A DNA stretch of 47,814 nt from Clostridiaceae bacterium (GCA_016282855.1 JAEELT010000041.1:1-47814); one strand, 5' to 3'; positions 38,957 through 47,279 are shown, counted from the stretch's first letter. Notes: generated by a model not told the origin, from the letters alone. Program-made: numbers and translations.

Positions 38957-39911
38957 TATTGCCGCCGCGGCGGAATACTTCAAAAAAAATGATAATTTTC
39001 TGCTCCTTTGCCATGCGTCGCCCGACGGTGACACAGTCGGCAGCGCCGCCGCTCTCGCGAGAGCGCTCATTTCAATGGGCAAAAAAGCGCAGGTGAGGTG
39101 CTCCGATAAGTTTACCAAGGATTATGATATCCTGCTGCGCGGAATTGAAGAGCAGGAGTTTGAGCCCGAGCACATTGCGGCTGTGGATGTTGCGGACCGT
39201 AAGCTTCTCGGCGCGGACTTTGAAGGCCTTTACGGCGACAGAATAGAGATGTGCATAGACCATCACGCTTCCAACACTCTTTACGCGCCTTATATTTATC
39301 TTGAGCCCGATTCCGCTTCAACGGCGGAAATGGTTTACCTGCTGATTGAGGAAATGGGTGCTGAAATCACCCCTGAAATCGCCACCTGCCTCTTCACGGG
39401 CGTTTCCACCGACACCGGCTGTTTCAGGTTTGTGAATACCACCGTCAGAACTTTCGAGATAGCCGCAAAGCTTGCCGCAAAGGGCGCTGAAACCTTCAGA
39501 ATAGTCCAGATTTTCTTTGAGACAAAGACCAAGACTTATGCCGCGCTCGAAAGGCTCGCTCTTAACGATATGCGCTTTTTCTTCAATGAGAGGTGCGCGG
39601 TCATCTGTGTCACGAGGGATATGTACGAAAAGACCGGCTCCGATGAAACCGAGACCACCTCGCTCGCAAATCTCACCAGAATGGTCGAGGGTGTGCTTGT
39701 TGGCGTGCTTATGAAAGAGCAGAAAGACGGCTCTTTCAAAATTTCACTTCGTACCAACGGTGATGTTGACGCGTCCGAAATCTGCAAACGCCTCGGAGGA
39801 GGCGGGCACACAGGCGCAGCCGCGTGCAAAATAAACGCGCCCAAGCAAAAAGCGCTCGCTATTGTGCTTAAAGAAATAGAAGCGGAGCTGAGCGCTTTGG
39901 AAACAGACTGA
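38946..39911 (+). CDS. nrnA: DHH-family nanoRNase / pAp phosphatase NrnA
   Basis: 321 residues. DHH motifs: HASPDGDTVGS (about 24-34), AVDVADRK, IDHHASN and STDTGCFRF; the C-terminal DHHA1 domain ends with CKRLGGGGHTGAAAC. Degrades 2-5 nt RNAs, and often 3'-phosphoadenosine 5'-phosphate. The start at 38946 lies inside the rbfA end (GAT GAT GAT TAA); a second ATG at 38949 is possible. Closing gene of the operon: truB and ribF, which usually follow, are absent here. A hairpin without T run (39961-39991) lies downstream. Confidence 0.93.
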   Translation: MMINIAAAAEYFKKNDNFLLLCHASPDGDTVGSAAALARALISMGKKAQVRCSDKFTKDYDILLRGIEEQEFEPEHIAAVDVADRKLLGADFEGLYGDRIEMCIDHHASNTLYAPYIYLEPDSASTAEMVYLLIEEMGAEITPEIATCLFTGVSTDTGCFRFVNTTVRTFEIAAKLAAKGAETFRIVQIFFETKTKTYAALERLALNDMRFFFNERCAVICVTRDMYEKTGSDETETTSLANLTRMVEGVLVGVLMKEQKDGSFKISLRTNGDVDASEICKRLGGGGHTGAAACKINAPKQKALAIVLKEIEAELSALETD

Positions 39912-40005
39912 GTTTCAGCCTCATATTTCATATTTTGAATTTGAATATCAGCCCGTCAGTAACCGGGTGGCTTAACTGATTTCACCCGGTTAACTCATAC
40001 TGTAT

Positions 40006-40082
40006 CCGCCGGTAGCATAGCTGGATAATGCATCGGATTCCGATTCCGAAGACCGGGGGTTCGAATCCCTTCCGGCGGGCCA
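40006..40082 (+). tRNA. tRNA-Arg (anticodon CCG)
   Basis: A complete cloverleaf: acceptor CCGCCGG with CCGGCGG, D stem GCAT/ATGC, anticodon stem TCGGA/TCCGA with loop TTCCGAT (anticodon CCG, reads CGG), T arm GGGGG-TTCGAAT-CCCTT, discriminator G and encoded CCA. Terminator directly follows. Confidence 0.95.
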
Positions 40083-40083
40083 A

Positions 40084-40118
40084 AATACCGCTCTCCCTTT
40101 ACGGAAGAGCGGTATTTT
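40084..40118 (+). terminator. Terminator after tRNA-Arg
   Basis: An 11-bp stem, AATACCGCTCT (40084-40094) with AGAGCGGTATT (40106-40116), then TT; a symmetrical A run allows some bidirectional action. Confidence 0.8.
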
Positions 40119-40183
40119 AATACAAACGGGATTCCGGTTCTGACAGTGTGAGCGGCAAAATCTACACAGGGAAATTATGCTTA

Positions 40184-40212
40184 TTGATTTTCCACCCAGA
40201 CTGTTTTATAAT
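40184..40212 (+). promoter_or_regulatory. Promoter of the small secreted protein
   Basis: TTGATT (40184-40189), a 17-bp spacer and TATAAT (40207-40212), then CGGAGG before the ATG at 40248. Confidence 0.8.
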
Positions 40213-40247
40213 AAACCCGTAAAATAGATTTTTTCGGAGGAATGATT

Positions 40248-40775
40248 ATGAAATCTGCAAAGATAATAACAGCGATTATACTTGCTTTTGTTTTTGTTTC
40301 AGCCGCGGCTCTTCCTGCTTTTGCCGAAGGTGATACAATTATAAGCGAAGTTCGCCTCACCGTCACCGAGCCCAAAGCCGGCGCCGCTCCCGATGTCAAG
40401 GTCGTTTCCGCTGAGCCTGAAAAATACACCGCAACGGTACGATATTGGTTAAAGACAGGCAGTTCGGATAATAAGGTAACCGTTTTTGAGGAGGGCTGCG
40501 AGTACGCACTCGTGGTTGATATTAACCCTGCAAGCGGTTTCAGGTTTGAAACTCCGCAGAAAAACGGCAGCAACGAAGAAAGCCCCACCGTGGTATATAT
40601 CAACAACGTTAAAACGAGATGCGTTTCCTGGGAAACTGAGACCAAGCTTTCCAGAGCCTATTATGTGAGTGTTGCCGAAGAAGCACAGGAGGAAACAAAC
40701 TTCTTCACAATGATTATAAACGCAATCAGGGATTTCTTCGCCGGCATTGTAAGCTTCTTTAAAAACCTTTTCTGA
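40248..40775 (+). CDS. Small secreted protein with hydrophobic aromatic C-terminal tail
   Basis: 175 residues. The start at 40248 follows CGGAGG. Signal peptide (1 to about 25, ending ALPAFA). The middle is one beta-rich domain (about 30-140: EVRLTVTEPKAGAAPDVKVVS, YALVVDINPASGFRF) that I cannot assign. The last about 25 residues (FFTMIINAIRDFFAGIVSFFKNLF) form an amphipathic, aromatic helix that could sit in or on the membrane. Own promoter and shared downstream hairpin; monocistronic. Function unknown. Confidence 0.75.
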   Translation: MKSAKIITAIILAFVFVSAAALPAFAEGDTIISEVRLTVTEPKAGAAPDVKVVSAEPEKYTATVRYWLKTGSSDNKVTVFEEGCEYALVVDINPASGFRFETPQKNGSNEESPTVVYINNVKTRCVSWETETKLSRAYYVSVAEEAQEETNFFTMIINAIRDFFAGIVSFFKNLF

Positions 40776-40791
40776 TTTATTTATGATAAAA

Positions 40792-40820
40792 CTCCTGCTC
40801 TTACGGGCAGGAGCTTTCTG
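40792..40820. terminator. Hairpin between convergent genes
   Basis: CTCCTGC (40792-40798) pairs with GCAGGAG (40807-40813). The minus strand continues with TTTTAT and the plus strand with CTTTCTGTTATTT, so both neighbours may end here. Confidence 0.65.
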
Positions 40821-40879
40821 TTATTTAATTGCTTTTTCCGCTTTCGTTCTGCAAAAGAAGCAAACGCGGCAAACGGGAT

Positions 40880-42007
40880 TCAGACTTTCATGATGTCAAG
40901 TATTTCTTTAAATTCGGGAGTTTCTTTGAATTCATCCGAGAGCGGATAGTTATCCAGCATGTGATGAGTCATACGTTTGCGCAGGCTGGCGTCAAGGAGC
41001 ACACCGACATCTTCCTGTTTGTTCAGAACGGAGCCCTTGAACAAAAGAGCTGTTCTTTCGGTAAGGTTGGGCATAGTGTCAAATTCTTTTGCCAGTTCTG
41101 CGCTCTTTTTGAGGTTTTCGAGGGCCTTTGCATTGTTGCCGATCCTGTGATAATACTGACCCAAATGTCCGTAATTATATATTACCGCTGTCCAGTTTTT
41201 CCCGTAGTTTCCGTCCGAATACACATTTTCATAGATGCCGTTCATCATTTCGAGCACTTTTATTGTTTCGTTGATTTCTTCGGCTGATGCCTCTCTGCCG
41301 TAAAGAAACTGCGTATGTGTGTAATGTGAAACGGCGTTGTCAAAATAGTAAAGAAGTGAGTCAAAAAGCTTCTGACAGCCCTGCCTTATTGCATCGGGGT
41401 CGAGCGGTAAATATCCCATCATATGTTCTTTTGAATCGATTATTCCCGGCATTTCATCTATGAGATTATACATATCCTCAGCCGTCACACCGCTGTTTTT
41501 GACAGTAACGAGATTACGGTAATATTGAATAATCAGTGTTTTCGCGCGCATTCTGATTCTGTCGTTTGTGCAGAAATCCTGTATTCTTTCATAAATTGTC
41601 TTGATTTCTTTTTTGTTTTTCAGAGGATGTCCCGAACCGATATTATCATCCATCAAGGCGTTCATATAGCGCACAAGAATTCGGAAATCCGAAGGATATT
41701 TGCCGAAAGCCTCCGACATAAATGAAAGAGAGCCCTCGCTGCTTTTATATTTTCCGTTGTCAAATCTGTCAATGTAGGCGAGGATATCTTTTTCGTTCCG
41801 CTGCGCGTCCACGCCGAGCAGATAATCTGTTGTCACACCGAAAAAATCCGCAACAGTCGGCAGCAGTTCAATATCCGGATAGCTTTCACCGCGTTCCCAT
41901 TTGCTGACTGCCTGGAAAGTTACGCCCAGGAAATCGGCCAGTGTTTCCTGAGTCAGTTCCCGTTCCTTGCGTAAACGCCTGATGTTTTCGCTGAAATAAT
42001 TGTTCAT
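40880..42007 (-). CDS. XRE-family regulator with long TPR-like C-terminal domain
   Basis: 375 residues. The N-terminal helix-turn-helix (about 7-60: IRRLRKERELTQETLADFLGVTFQAVSKWERGESYPD) is a canonical XRE/Cro DNA-binding domain. The remaining 300 residues are helical, with tetratricopeptide-like features (YNYGHLGQYYHRIGNNAKALENLKKSAELA). This design is shared with peptide-responsive regulators of the RRNPP group and with many uncharacterised Clostridia regulators. The start at 42007 follows GAGGTGATTGT. Its own promoter carries a perfect palindrome, suggesting autoregulation. No small peptide-pheromone gene is obvious next to it. Confidence 0.85.
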   Translation of the reverse strand: MNNYFSENIRRLRKERELTQETLADFLGVTFQAVSKWERGESYPDIELLPTVADFFGVTTDYLLGVDAQRNEKDILAYIDRFDNGKYKSSEGSLSFMSEAFGKYPSDFRILVRYMNALMDDNIGSGHPLKNKKEIKTIYERIQDFCTNDRIRMRAKTLIIQYYRNLVTVKNSGVTAEDMYNLIDEMPGIIDSKEHMMGYLPLDPDAIRQGCQKLFDSLLYYFDNAVSHYTHTQFLYGREASAEEINETIKVLEMMNGIYENVYSDGNYGKNWTAVIYNYGHLGQYYHRIGNNAKALENLKKSAELAKEFDTMPNLTERTALLFKGSVLNKQEDVGVLLDASLRKRMTHHMLDNYPLSDEFKETPEFKEILDIMKV

Positions 42008-42048
42008 ACAATCACCTCATAATTTTATTGACGTTGCCGTCTGATGAA

Positions 42049-42089
42049 ATAATAGCAATAAATCTTTAAACTCACAATAACGCGTTATT
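42049..42089 (-). promoter_or_regulatory. XRE gene promoter with 14-bp palindromic operator candidate
   Basis: On the minus strand, TTGTGA (42077-42072), a 17-bp spacer and TATTAT (42054-42049, preceded by TGC). The perfect palindrome AATAACGCGTTATT (42076-42089) abuts and overlaps the -35 by two bases. Confidence 0.6.
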
Positions 42090-42451
42090 TGAGATTTATT
42101 CAACTGCCGGTTGAGCAGGAGAGAGCAAACCTGTTTTTGCTCTGTCGGTAAGGCCGTTTCAACAGTAAGTATATAATATGCAAAGCCGCCCGGCAAGTTT
42201 TATTCCTGCCGGGCGGGGAAAATCAGTTCTTTTTCCTGAAAAACAAGTGTTCCGCAATCAGGTATGGTATTTCGGTTATCTGTTCACTTTGTTGTGCCTT
42301 CATCATATGCAAGGGGCGTGCTTTATTTTGTGTTTAGGTTCTTCTGATGATACGGACGCAGGTGGTTGCAAGTGGTCTCAAAATGCCCGTAATCGTTGAT
42401 ATATAAAGGAATTAGAACTTAAACAAATCATTTTATACTTTTAATTTATTG
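42090..42451. other. Intergenic region, one GC-rich hairpin
   Basis: About 360 bases without a supported gene. CCGCCCGGCA (42186-42195) pairs perfectly with TGCCGGGCGG (42207-42216) but has no T run on either side. A frame over 42178-42399 starts at this hairpin, lacks a ribosome site and reads like noise. Confidence 0.4.
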
Positions 42452-42481
42452 TTGATATTTATATTATAAATGTGCTATACT
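42452..42481 (+). promoter_or_regulatory. Promoter of the leader RNA / Nmad2 operon
   Basis: TTGATA (42452-42457), an 18-bp spacer and TATACT (42476-42481) with TGC just before it (extended -10). The expected start, near 42488, coincides with the 5' arm of the P1 helix of the leader RNA. Confidence 0.7.
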
Positions 42482-42486
42482 GTAGG

Positions 42487-42655
42487 TGCGACACAAAGCA
42501 AATAGTTTTTAATGATAACAAATCGGCATGTGTTTTTACTCCGGTAAAAATGCAGGCTTCACTTCCACTTGCCTTGTCATCATAGAAACTTTGTGTCGCA
42601 GCAAACGGAGCTATGCGTTTTTTGTGCGTAGCTTTCGGGCTGCGCACTTTTTATT
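42487..42655 (+). ncRNA. Unrecognised structured leader RNA with terminator/antiterminator
   Basis: P1: perfect 12 bp, TGCGACACAAAG (42487-42498) with CTTTGTGTCGCA (42589-42600). P2: 42512-42521 with 42574-42583, nine of ten positions paired. GGC/GCC (42525-42527 with 42571-42573). P3: an 11-bp hairpin 42529-42539 / 42544-42554 with loop TCCG. After P1, AGCTATGCG (42609-42617) can pair with TGCGTAGCT (42625-42633). That excludes the terminator GTGCGTAGC (42624-42632) / GCTGCGCAC (42639-42647) followed by TTTTTATTT. The Nmad2 ATG is 38 bases beyond. I do not recognise a known riboswitch class. Ligand or sensing mode unknown. Confidence 0.6.
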
Positions 42656-42689
42656 TGTATTAGAAATTTGTTATAAAAATGGGGGGAAT

Positions 42690-43403
42690 ATGATGAAAAA
42701 TAAAAATGTCTATGGCTACCTGATTGTCAGTGATGATGGATTTGCCCCGTGTTATGATGACGGACTTTTCACCCTCGCATGTTGTAAGCCGGACATCCGA
42801 AAATCCATTTTCAAAAATCATATTGATGAAAACGGTAAAGTGAAAGATGATGTATGGGTTATTGCCTTCAGGCACGGCGATCAGTATGAAAACGGAGAAT
42901 ATGAAACAAAACTCGTCTACGTCGCTAAAATCACCGGTGTTCTGAATTTTGAAGAATACTATGATTGCGCAGATTATCAAAGCCGAACCGACTGTATTTA
43001 CAAAAATCTGAAAACAGGTTGTTGTGAAAAAATATCCGGATTAAAGGGCAAAGATAGAGAGGAGAGCTTGAAAAAACTGATAAAAAAGGCATATCGGGGA
43101 AAGCCGGATTATCATATCATTAAGTGCAAAAGCAATCCTACAGGCAATGAACTTGACCAGTTCAGACGTGATGTCAGCGGCCTCTGCGTTTTAATATCCA
43201 GTGAATATTACTATTTCGGTAATGAAAAACTCCCCAAAGAATTAGAATTCGCCAAAGAACATTGCAGGCATAAACGCCCTGGTAGGTTTTTCTATGTGGA
43301 CATAAAAACGGATGAAATCGATGCATTGATCAAAAAGTTTGCAAATCACAAAAATATTAAAGCTCCTTTACCTGAAAATAAAAAAAGGGTGTGTGGGTGT
43401 TGA
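42690..43403 (+). CDS. Nmad2-like protein (nucleotide-modification-associated domain 2)
   Basis: About 237 residues. The family pattern is read in order: YLIVSDDGFAPCYDDGLFTLACCKPDIR (7-34), VWVIAFRHG (52-60), TKLVYVAKITGVLNFEEYYDC (69-89), IYKN, then VSGLCVLISSEYYYFGNEKLP and HRPGRFF-like end. This is the layout I know for Nmad2, a domain predicted from gene neighbourhoods to take part in nucleotide or DNA base modification; its biochemistry is not established to my knowledge. No membrane segment. The start is ATG 42690 or, with better spacing from GGGGGG, 42693. It lies behind the switch-like leader RNA and 2 bases before a BspA-like surface protein. AT-richer than the flanking genome. Confidence 0.7.
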   Translation: MMKNKNVYGYLIVSDDGFAPCYDDGLFTLACCKPDIRKSIFKNHIDENGKVKDDVWVIAFRHGDQYENGEYETKLVYVAKITGVLNFEEYYDCADYQSRTDCIYKNLKTGCCEKISGLKGKDREESLKKLIKKAYRGKPDYHIIKCKSNPTGNELDQFRRDVSGLCVLISSEYYYFGNEKLPKELEFAKEHCRHKRPGRFFYVDIKTDEIDALIKKFANHKNIKAPLPENKKRVCGC

Positions 43404-43405
43404 AA

Positions 43406-46400
43406 ATGAAAAAACGATTGTTATCAGTTGTATCTTTTTTTGCTGTATGTATAGTAGTAATAGCCGTATTAACAACAACTGCAAGTGCTGATGAAAGCGG
43501 GACTTTCGGGGACAATCTGACTTGGTCTTTCAACAGTAGTACAGGTACTTTGACAATAAGCGGAACAGGAGAAATACCAGATTACGATGGAATGATGGGT
43601 CCTCCATGGCAAAACAATGTTTCTCCTTATGTAAAAGAATTAATAATAGGAAACAATGTTACAAAGATAGGAAAATATGCATTTAATCATTTATTATATG
43701 CTACAAGTGTTGTTATTGGAAACAAAGTATCGAACATAGGATTTGGGGCGTTTTATAATTGCGAAAAATTAATAAATATTACAATTCCGCAAAGCACAGT
43801 ATCTATAGATAGTCAGGCATTTAGAGGTTGTACTGCCCTTACAAGCATAACTATACCCCAAAATGTAAAAAGCATTGGAGGTAGTGCTTTTTATAAATGC
43901 TCGGAATTGAAAAGTGTTAAAATTGGAGACGGAGTCATTAGCATAGGGAATTCTGCTTTTTCACAGTGCACAAGTCTTGAAGATGTGATAATAGGAAACA
44001 GTGTCACAAGCATTGGATATGATGCTTTTGCTGATTGTACTGAGATCAAAAAAGTTAAATATACTGGAACAATCGAAGATTGGTGTAATATTGCTTTTCA
44101 GACACAAGTTTCAACGTCTTCTATAAGTTCAAACCCTATTGTTTATGGAAAAGAACTATATATAAACAATGAACTAATAACTGATTTGGTTATTCCTAAC
44201 TCTGTTAAACGCATAGGAAGTCGAACATTTACTAATTATTCTACGCTCAAAAGCATAACCATACCTGACAGCGTCACAAACATAGGTGAAAAGGCATTTT
44301 TCCGCTGTACTGGTCTAACGAGCATAACTATCCCAGACTCAGTCACAAGCATTGGAGAGATGGCATTCGCCCAATGCTCCGGGCTAACCAGCCTCACACT
44401 ATCCGAAAATGTTACAAGCCTTGGCGGTGGTGTGCTTTCTGGTTGTACCGGGCTAACCAGCATAACTATACCCGAAAGCTTAAATACCACAGGAAGAGGC
44501 ACCTTTAGTGGGTGTACCGGGCTAACTAACATTAATTTTCCCGCCAAAATCAAAAAAATCGATTATGAAGCTTTTTATAATTGTTCCGGGCTTACAAGTA
44601 TAACAATTCCCGAAAGTGTCACAAGTATAGGTCAAGAGTCATTCTATGGTTGCACCGGGCTAACAAGCATAACAATCCCCGAAAATGTTACAAGTATTGA
44701 TCGTTATGCATTTGACCAATGTAGTAATTTAGAGGAAATAAAATTTAATGCAATAAATGTTGCAGATTTTGAATATCCAGTTTTTTCTTCTTCAGGAGCG
44801 GCCGGCAACGGTATAAATGTATTTTTGGGCGACCGCGTCGAAAGAATACCCGCAAACTTTTTATACTATACAACCAATACAAAGTCTTTATCTTTTGCTA
44901 ATAGTGTAAAATCAATAGGTGAAAACGCATTTTCAAATTGCGGTGATTATATAATTGTTAATTACAAAGGAAATGTAGAAGACTGGTGTAATATAGATTT
45001 TTCTAATTATGACTCAAACCCACACGCCAAAGAATTGTATATTAACGAAACTTTGATTACAGAATTAAAGATACCTGATACAGTTAGCAACATAAAGAAT
45101 TATGCTTTTGGCGGTTGCACTGGGCTTAGAAGCATAACTATTCCTGACAGCATCACACTTATTGGCAAATCTGCATTCAGTAATTGCACAGATCTTAACA
45201 ATATAAGATATAATGCGGTGAATGCCGCTATCGGCCAAACATATGAGGCGTTTTCCAAGGCTGGAATTAACGGAGACGGAATTACAGTTAATTTTGGTGC
45301 CAGTGTTAGTGTAATTCCACAATACCTATTTTATAGTTCAGATTACTATAGCCGGCCTAAAATCACTCAGGTTTATATGGGTAAAAGCATATCAAGAATA
45401 GACTCCTATGCGTTTAACGAATGCAGATTTTTAAAAAATATTTATTTTGACGGAACTTCTGAAGACAGAAAACAAATAAACATCTTTAAATATAATGACT
45501 CTTTCGTAAATGCTAACTGGATATATTACAGTCACGCATACATTGTGGAAATAATCAAAAAACCGACTTGTAAAGATTACGGCAAAGAAAAATACACCTG
45601 TGAGCTTTGCGGTTACAGTTACACAAAACAGATTGCTAAAACAGATAACCATGATTGGGGTATTCCAACAGCAATATCTCCTGATTGCTTAAAAGAAGGT
45701 GGCGATCTTTTTGTTTGCCAGCTTTGCGGCTGTTCAAAACTTGAGAATATAAAGCCGGCCATCGGCCACAGCTTTACGAACTATATTCCCGACGGCAATG
45801 CAATCTGCCTTGAGGACGGAACAAAGACGGCAAAATGCGATAACTGTGAAGAGACAGACACAGTAGCAGACGAAGGCTCTGCGCTCGGTCACGATATTAT
45901 TCATCACGACGGTCAGGCGTCAACCTGCAAAGATCACGGCTGGAAAGCATACGAAACATGTTCAAGGTGTGATTACACCACATTTGAAGAATTGCCACTC
46001 GGTGATCACAGCCCTGCACCGTTTAAGGTTGAAAACTCAACTGAATCAACCTGCAAGAAAGCGGGCGAATATGATGAAGTTGTCTATTGCTCAGTTTGCG
46101 GTGATGAATTAAGCAGGGAGCATAAAGTCAGAGAACTTGGTAATCACGCTCCTCTTGATCCTGTGAAAGAAAATGAAGTTGCAGCAACCTGCACCGAAGG
46201 TGGAAGTTATGACAGCGTTATCAAATGCGGTGTATGCGGTGATGAACTGAGCCGTGAAAAAATCACGACAAACCCGGCCGGCCACAGTTACACTGAGGTA
46301 GTAACAGCTCCGACCTGTACCGAGCGAGGATTCACAACTTATACCTGCCACTGCGGTGACAGTTATGTGGATAATTACAATGATGCTCTCGGTCACAGCT

Positions 46401-46885
46401 TTACAAACTATAAGTACAACAACGATGCTACAACCGAAAGAGATGGAACCGAGACAGCAAAATGTGATCGCTGCACAGAGACTTATACAAGGACAAAGCC
46501 CGGCACAAAGATTGTTAATCCCACTGCAAGTGCAAGGCTGAATGTTAAAGCGTCTCAGACAGTCGATTACAAATCAAATGTTACTGTTACGGCCACTGCA
46601 TCTGGTGTACCTACAGGATATGTTCTTGCTATTTATGAGGGTAACACTTTCAGAACTCAGGGAGATAATACAAAGGTTTCTTACCCAGTCGGTCAAATGA
46701 CTGCTGGAAGAACTTTCACTGTGAAAGTAATTGATCCGTCAACAAAAGTCGTACAGAAAGACAGCAGCGGAGCAGAGCTCAGCAAATACTGTGAAGTAAA
46801 AGTTAAAACAGGTTTCTTTGATAAACTGATTGCTTTCTTCAAAGGATTGTTTGGGGCACTGCCCAATGTTGAAGTAAAACCGTAA
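43406..46885 (+). CDS. Large BspA-like leucine-rich repeat surface protein
   Basis: 1159 residues. Signal peptide (MKKRLLSVVSFFAVCIVVIAVLTTTASA). The N-terminal module GTFGDNLTWSFNSSTGTLTISGTGEI is usual for the class. About 16-18 LRR_5 repeats follow (consensus GCTGLTSITIPESVTSIGxxAFxx, about 60-730). Then come about eight short Cys modules (TCxxxGxxxxxCxxCG, about 735-1035) separated by GHSFTNY or LGDHSP, the last one having lost its first Cys. An Ig-like beta domain (about 1040-1130) and an aromatic tail (TGFFDKLIAFFKGLFG) end it. BspA-like proteins serve adhesion or binding at host surfaces. No LPXTG motif. Expressed with the Nmad2 gene. Lower GC than the window average. Confidence 0.88.
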   Translation: MKKRLLSVVSFFAVCIVVIAVLTTTASADESGTFGDNLTWSFNSSTGTLTISGTGEIPDYDGMMGPPWQNNVSPYVKELIIGNNVTKIGKYAFNHLLYATSVVIGNKVSNIGFGAFYNCEKLINITIPQSTVSIDSQAFRGCTALTSITIPQNVKSIGGSAFYKCSELKSVKIGDGVISIGNSAFSQCTSLEDVIIGNSVTSIGYDAFADCTEIKKVKYTGTIEDWCNIAFQTQVSTSSISSNPIVYGKELYINNELITDLVIPNSVKRIGSRTFTNYSTLKSITIPDSVTNIGEKAFFRCTGLTSITIPDSVTSIGEMAFAQCSGLTSLTLSENVTSLGGGVLSGCTGLTSITIPESLNTTGRGTFSGCTGLTNINFPAKIKKIDYEAFYNCSGLTSITIPESVTSIGQESFYGCTGLTSITIPENVTSIDRYAFDQCSNLEEIKFNAINVADFEYPVFSSSGAAGNGINVFLGDRVERIPANFLYYTTNTKSLSFANSVKSIGENAFSNCGDYIIVNYKGNVEDWCNIDFSNYDSNPHAKELYINETLITELKIPDTVSNIKNYAFGGCTGLRSITIPDSITLIGKSAFSNCTDLNNIRYNAVNAAIGQTYEAFSKAGINGDGITVNFGASVSVIPQYLFYSSDYYSRPKITQVYMGKSISRIDSYAFNECRFLKNIYFDGTSEDRKQINIFKYNDSFVNANWIYYSHAYIVEIIKKPTCKDYGKEKYTCELCGYSYTKQIAKTDNHDWGIPTAISPDCLKEGGDLFVCQLCGCSKLENIKPAIGHSFTNYIPDGNAICLEDGTKTAKCDNCEETDTVADEGSALGHDIIHHDGQASTCKDHGWKAYETCSRCDYTTFEELPLGDHSPAPFKVENSTESTCKKAGEYDEVVYCSVCGDELSREHKVRELGNHAPLDPVKENEVAATCTEGGSYDSVIKCGVCGDELSREKITTNPAGHSYTEVVTAPTCTERGFTTYTCHCGDSYVDNYNDALGHSFTNYKYNNDATTERDGTETAKCDRCTETYTRTKPGTKIVNPTASARLNVKASQTVDYKSNVTVTATASGVPTGYVLAIYEGNTFRTQGDNTKVSYPVGQMTAGRTFTVKVIDPSTKVVQKDSSGAELSKYCEVKVKTGFFDKLIAFFKGLFGALPNVEVKP

Positions 46886-46897
46886 AAGCATAATGAA

Positions 46898-46930
46898 AAC
46901 AGCCGAGGCTTTGGCCCCGGCTGTTAATCT
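46898..46930. terminator. Hairpin between the LRR gene and the four-helix-bundle gene
   Basis: AACAGCCG (46898-46905) pairs with CGGCTGTT (46918-46925), extended by GG/CC. The T run is poor (AATCTTATG), so termination strength is uncertain. Confidence 0.55.
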
Positions 46931-46934
46931 TATG

Positions 46935-47279
46935 TCATTTATTCTCATTTGCTGTGTTAATGGAGGATATGAGCATCCTGCGGATAGTTCCGCATTGATT
47001 GTTAAGAGTTTTGAAGCATTCTTCGTTAATCAACCCGGATTTTAAAAATAACTCAATCCAGTATTCCGATTCATAACATTCTTTCAGAGCAATCTGCAGT
47101 TTAGCGATAAAATCCGGCTTGCTGTGTGCGTAATTAGCTTCATGGATATTTGCCCCGACAGATGTGGCGGAGCGTTCAAACTGATTTACAAGCGAATAAT
47201 GGCCTTTTAACCCTTCGCATAGTTTAATTGCGTTAACGGCAAATTCCATTGATAAAGCCTTTAGTTTTGATTCAGCCAT
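46935..47279 (-). CDS. Four-helix-bundle protein (S23 / 23S rRNA intervening-sequence family)
   Basis: 114 residues, all helical. The start at 47279 follows AGGAGAAA; a longer frame would run back into the upstream hairpin array. Family markers: AVNAIKLCEGLKGHYSLVNQFERSATSVGANIHEA and ALKECYESEYWIELFLKSGLI. Relatives are encoded in 23S rRNA intervening sequences and as accessory (Avd-like) proteins of diversity-generating retroelements; they form basic pentamers that bind nucleic acid. No reverse transcriptase or variable repeat is in the window. Its upstream DNA is a dense set of short palindromes, which may be its target. Confidence 0.85.
   Translation of the reverse strand: MAESKLKALSMEFAVNAIKLCEGLKGHYSLVNQFERSATSVGANIHEANYAHSKPDFIAKLQIALKECYESEYWIELFLKSGLINEECFKTLNNQCGTIRRMLISSINTANENK

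Noticed and set aside
42178-42399. Small frame after the GC-rich hairpin
   Set aside because: Starts in the hairpin, no ribosome site, amino-acid make-up like random DNA.
42487-42600. Retron-like msr/msd RNA, because a 12-bp inverted repeat flanks a structured core
   Set aside because: The next gene is Nmad2-like, with no reverse transcriptase motifs, and the RNA ends in a terminator/antiterminator typical of a leader.
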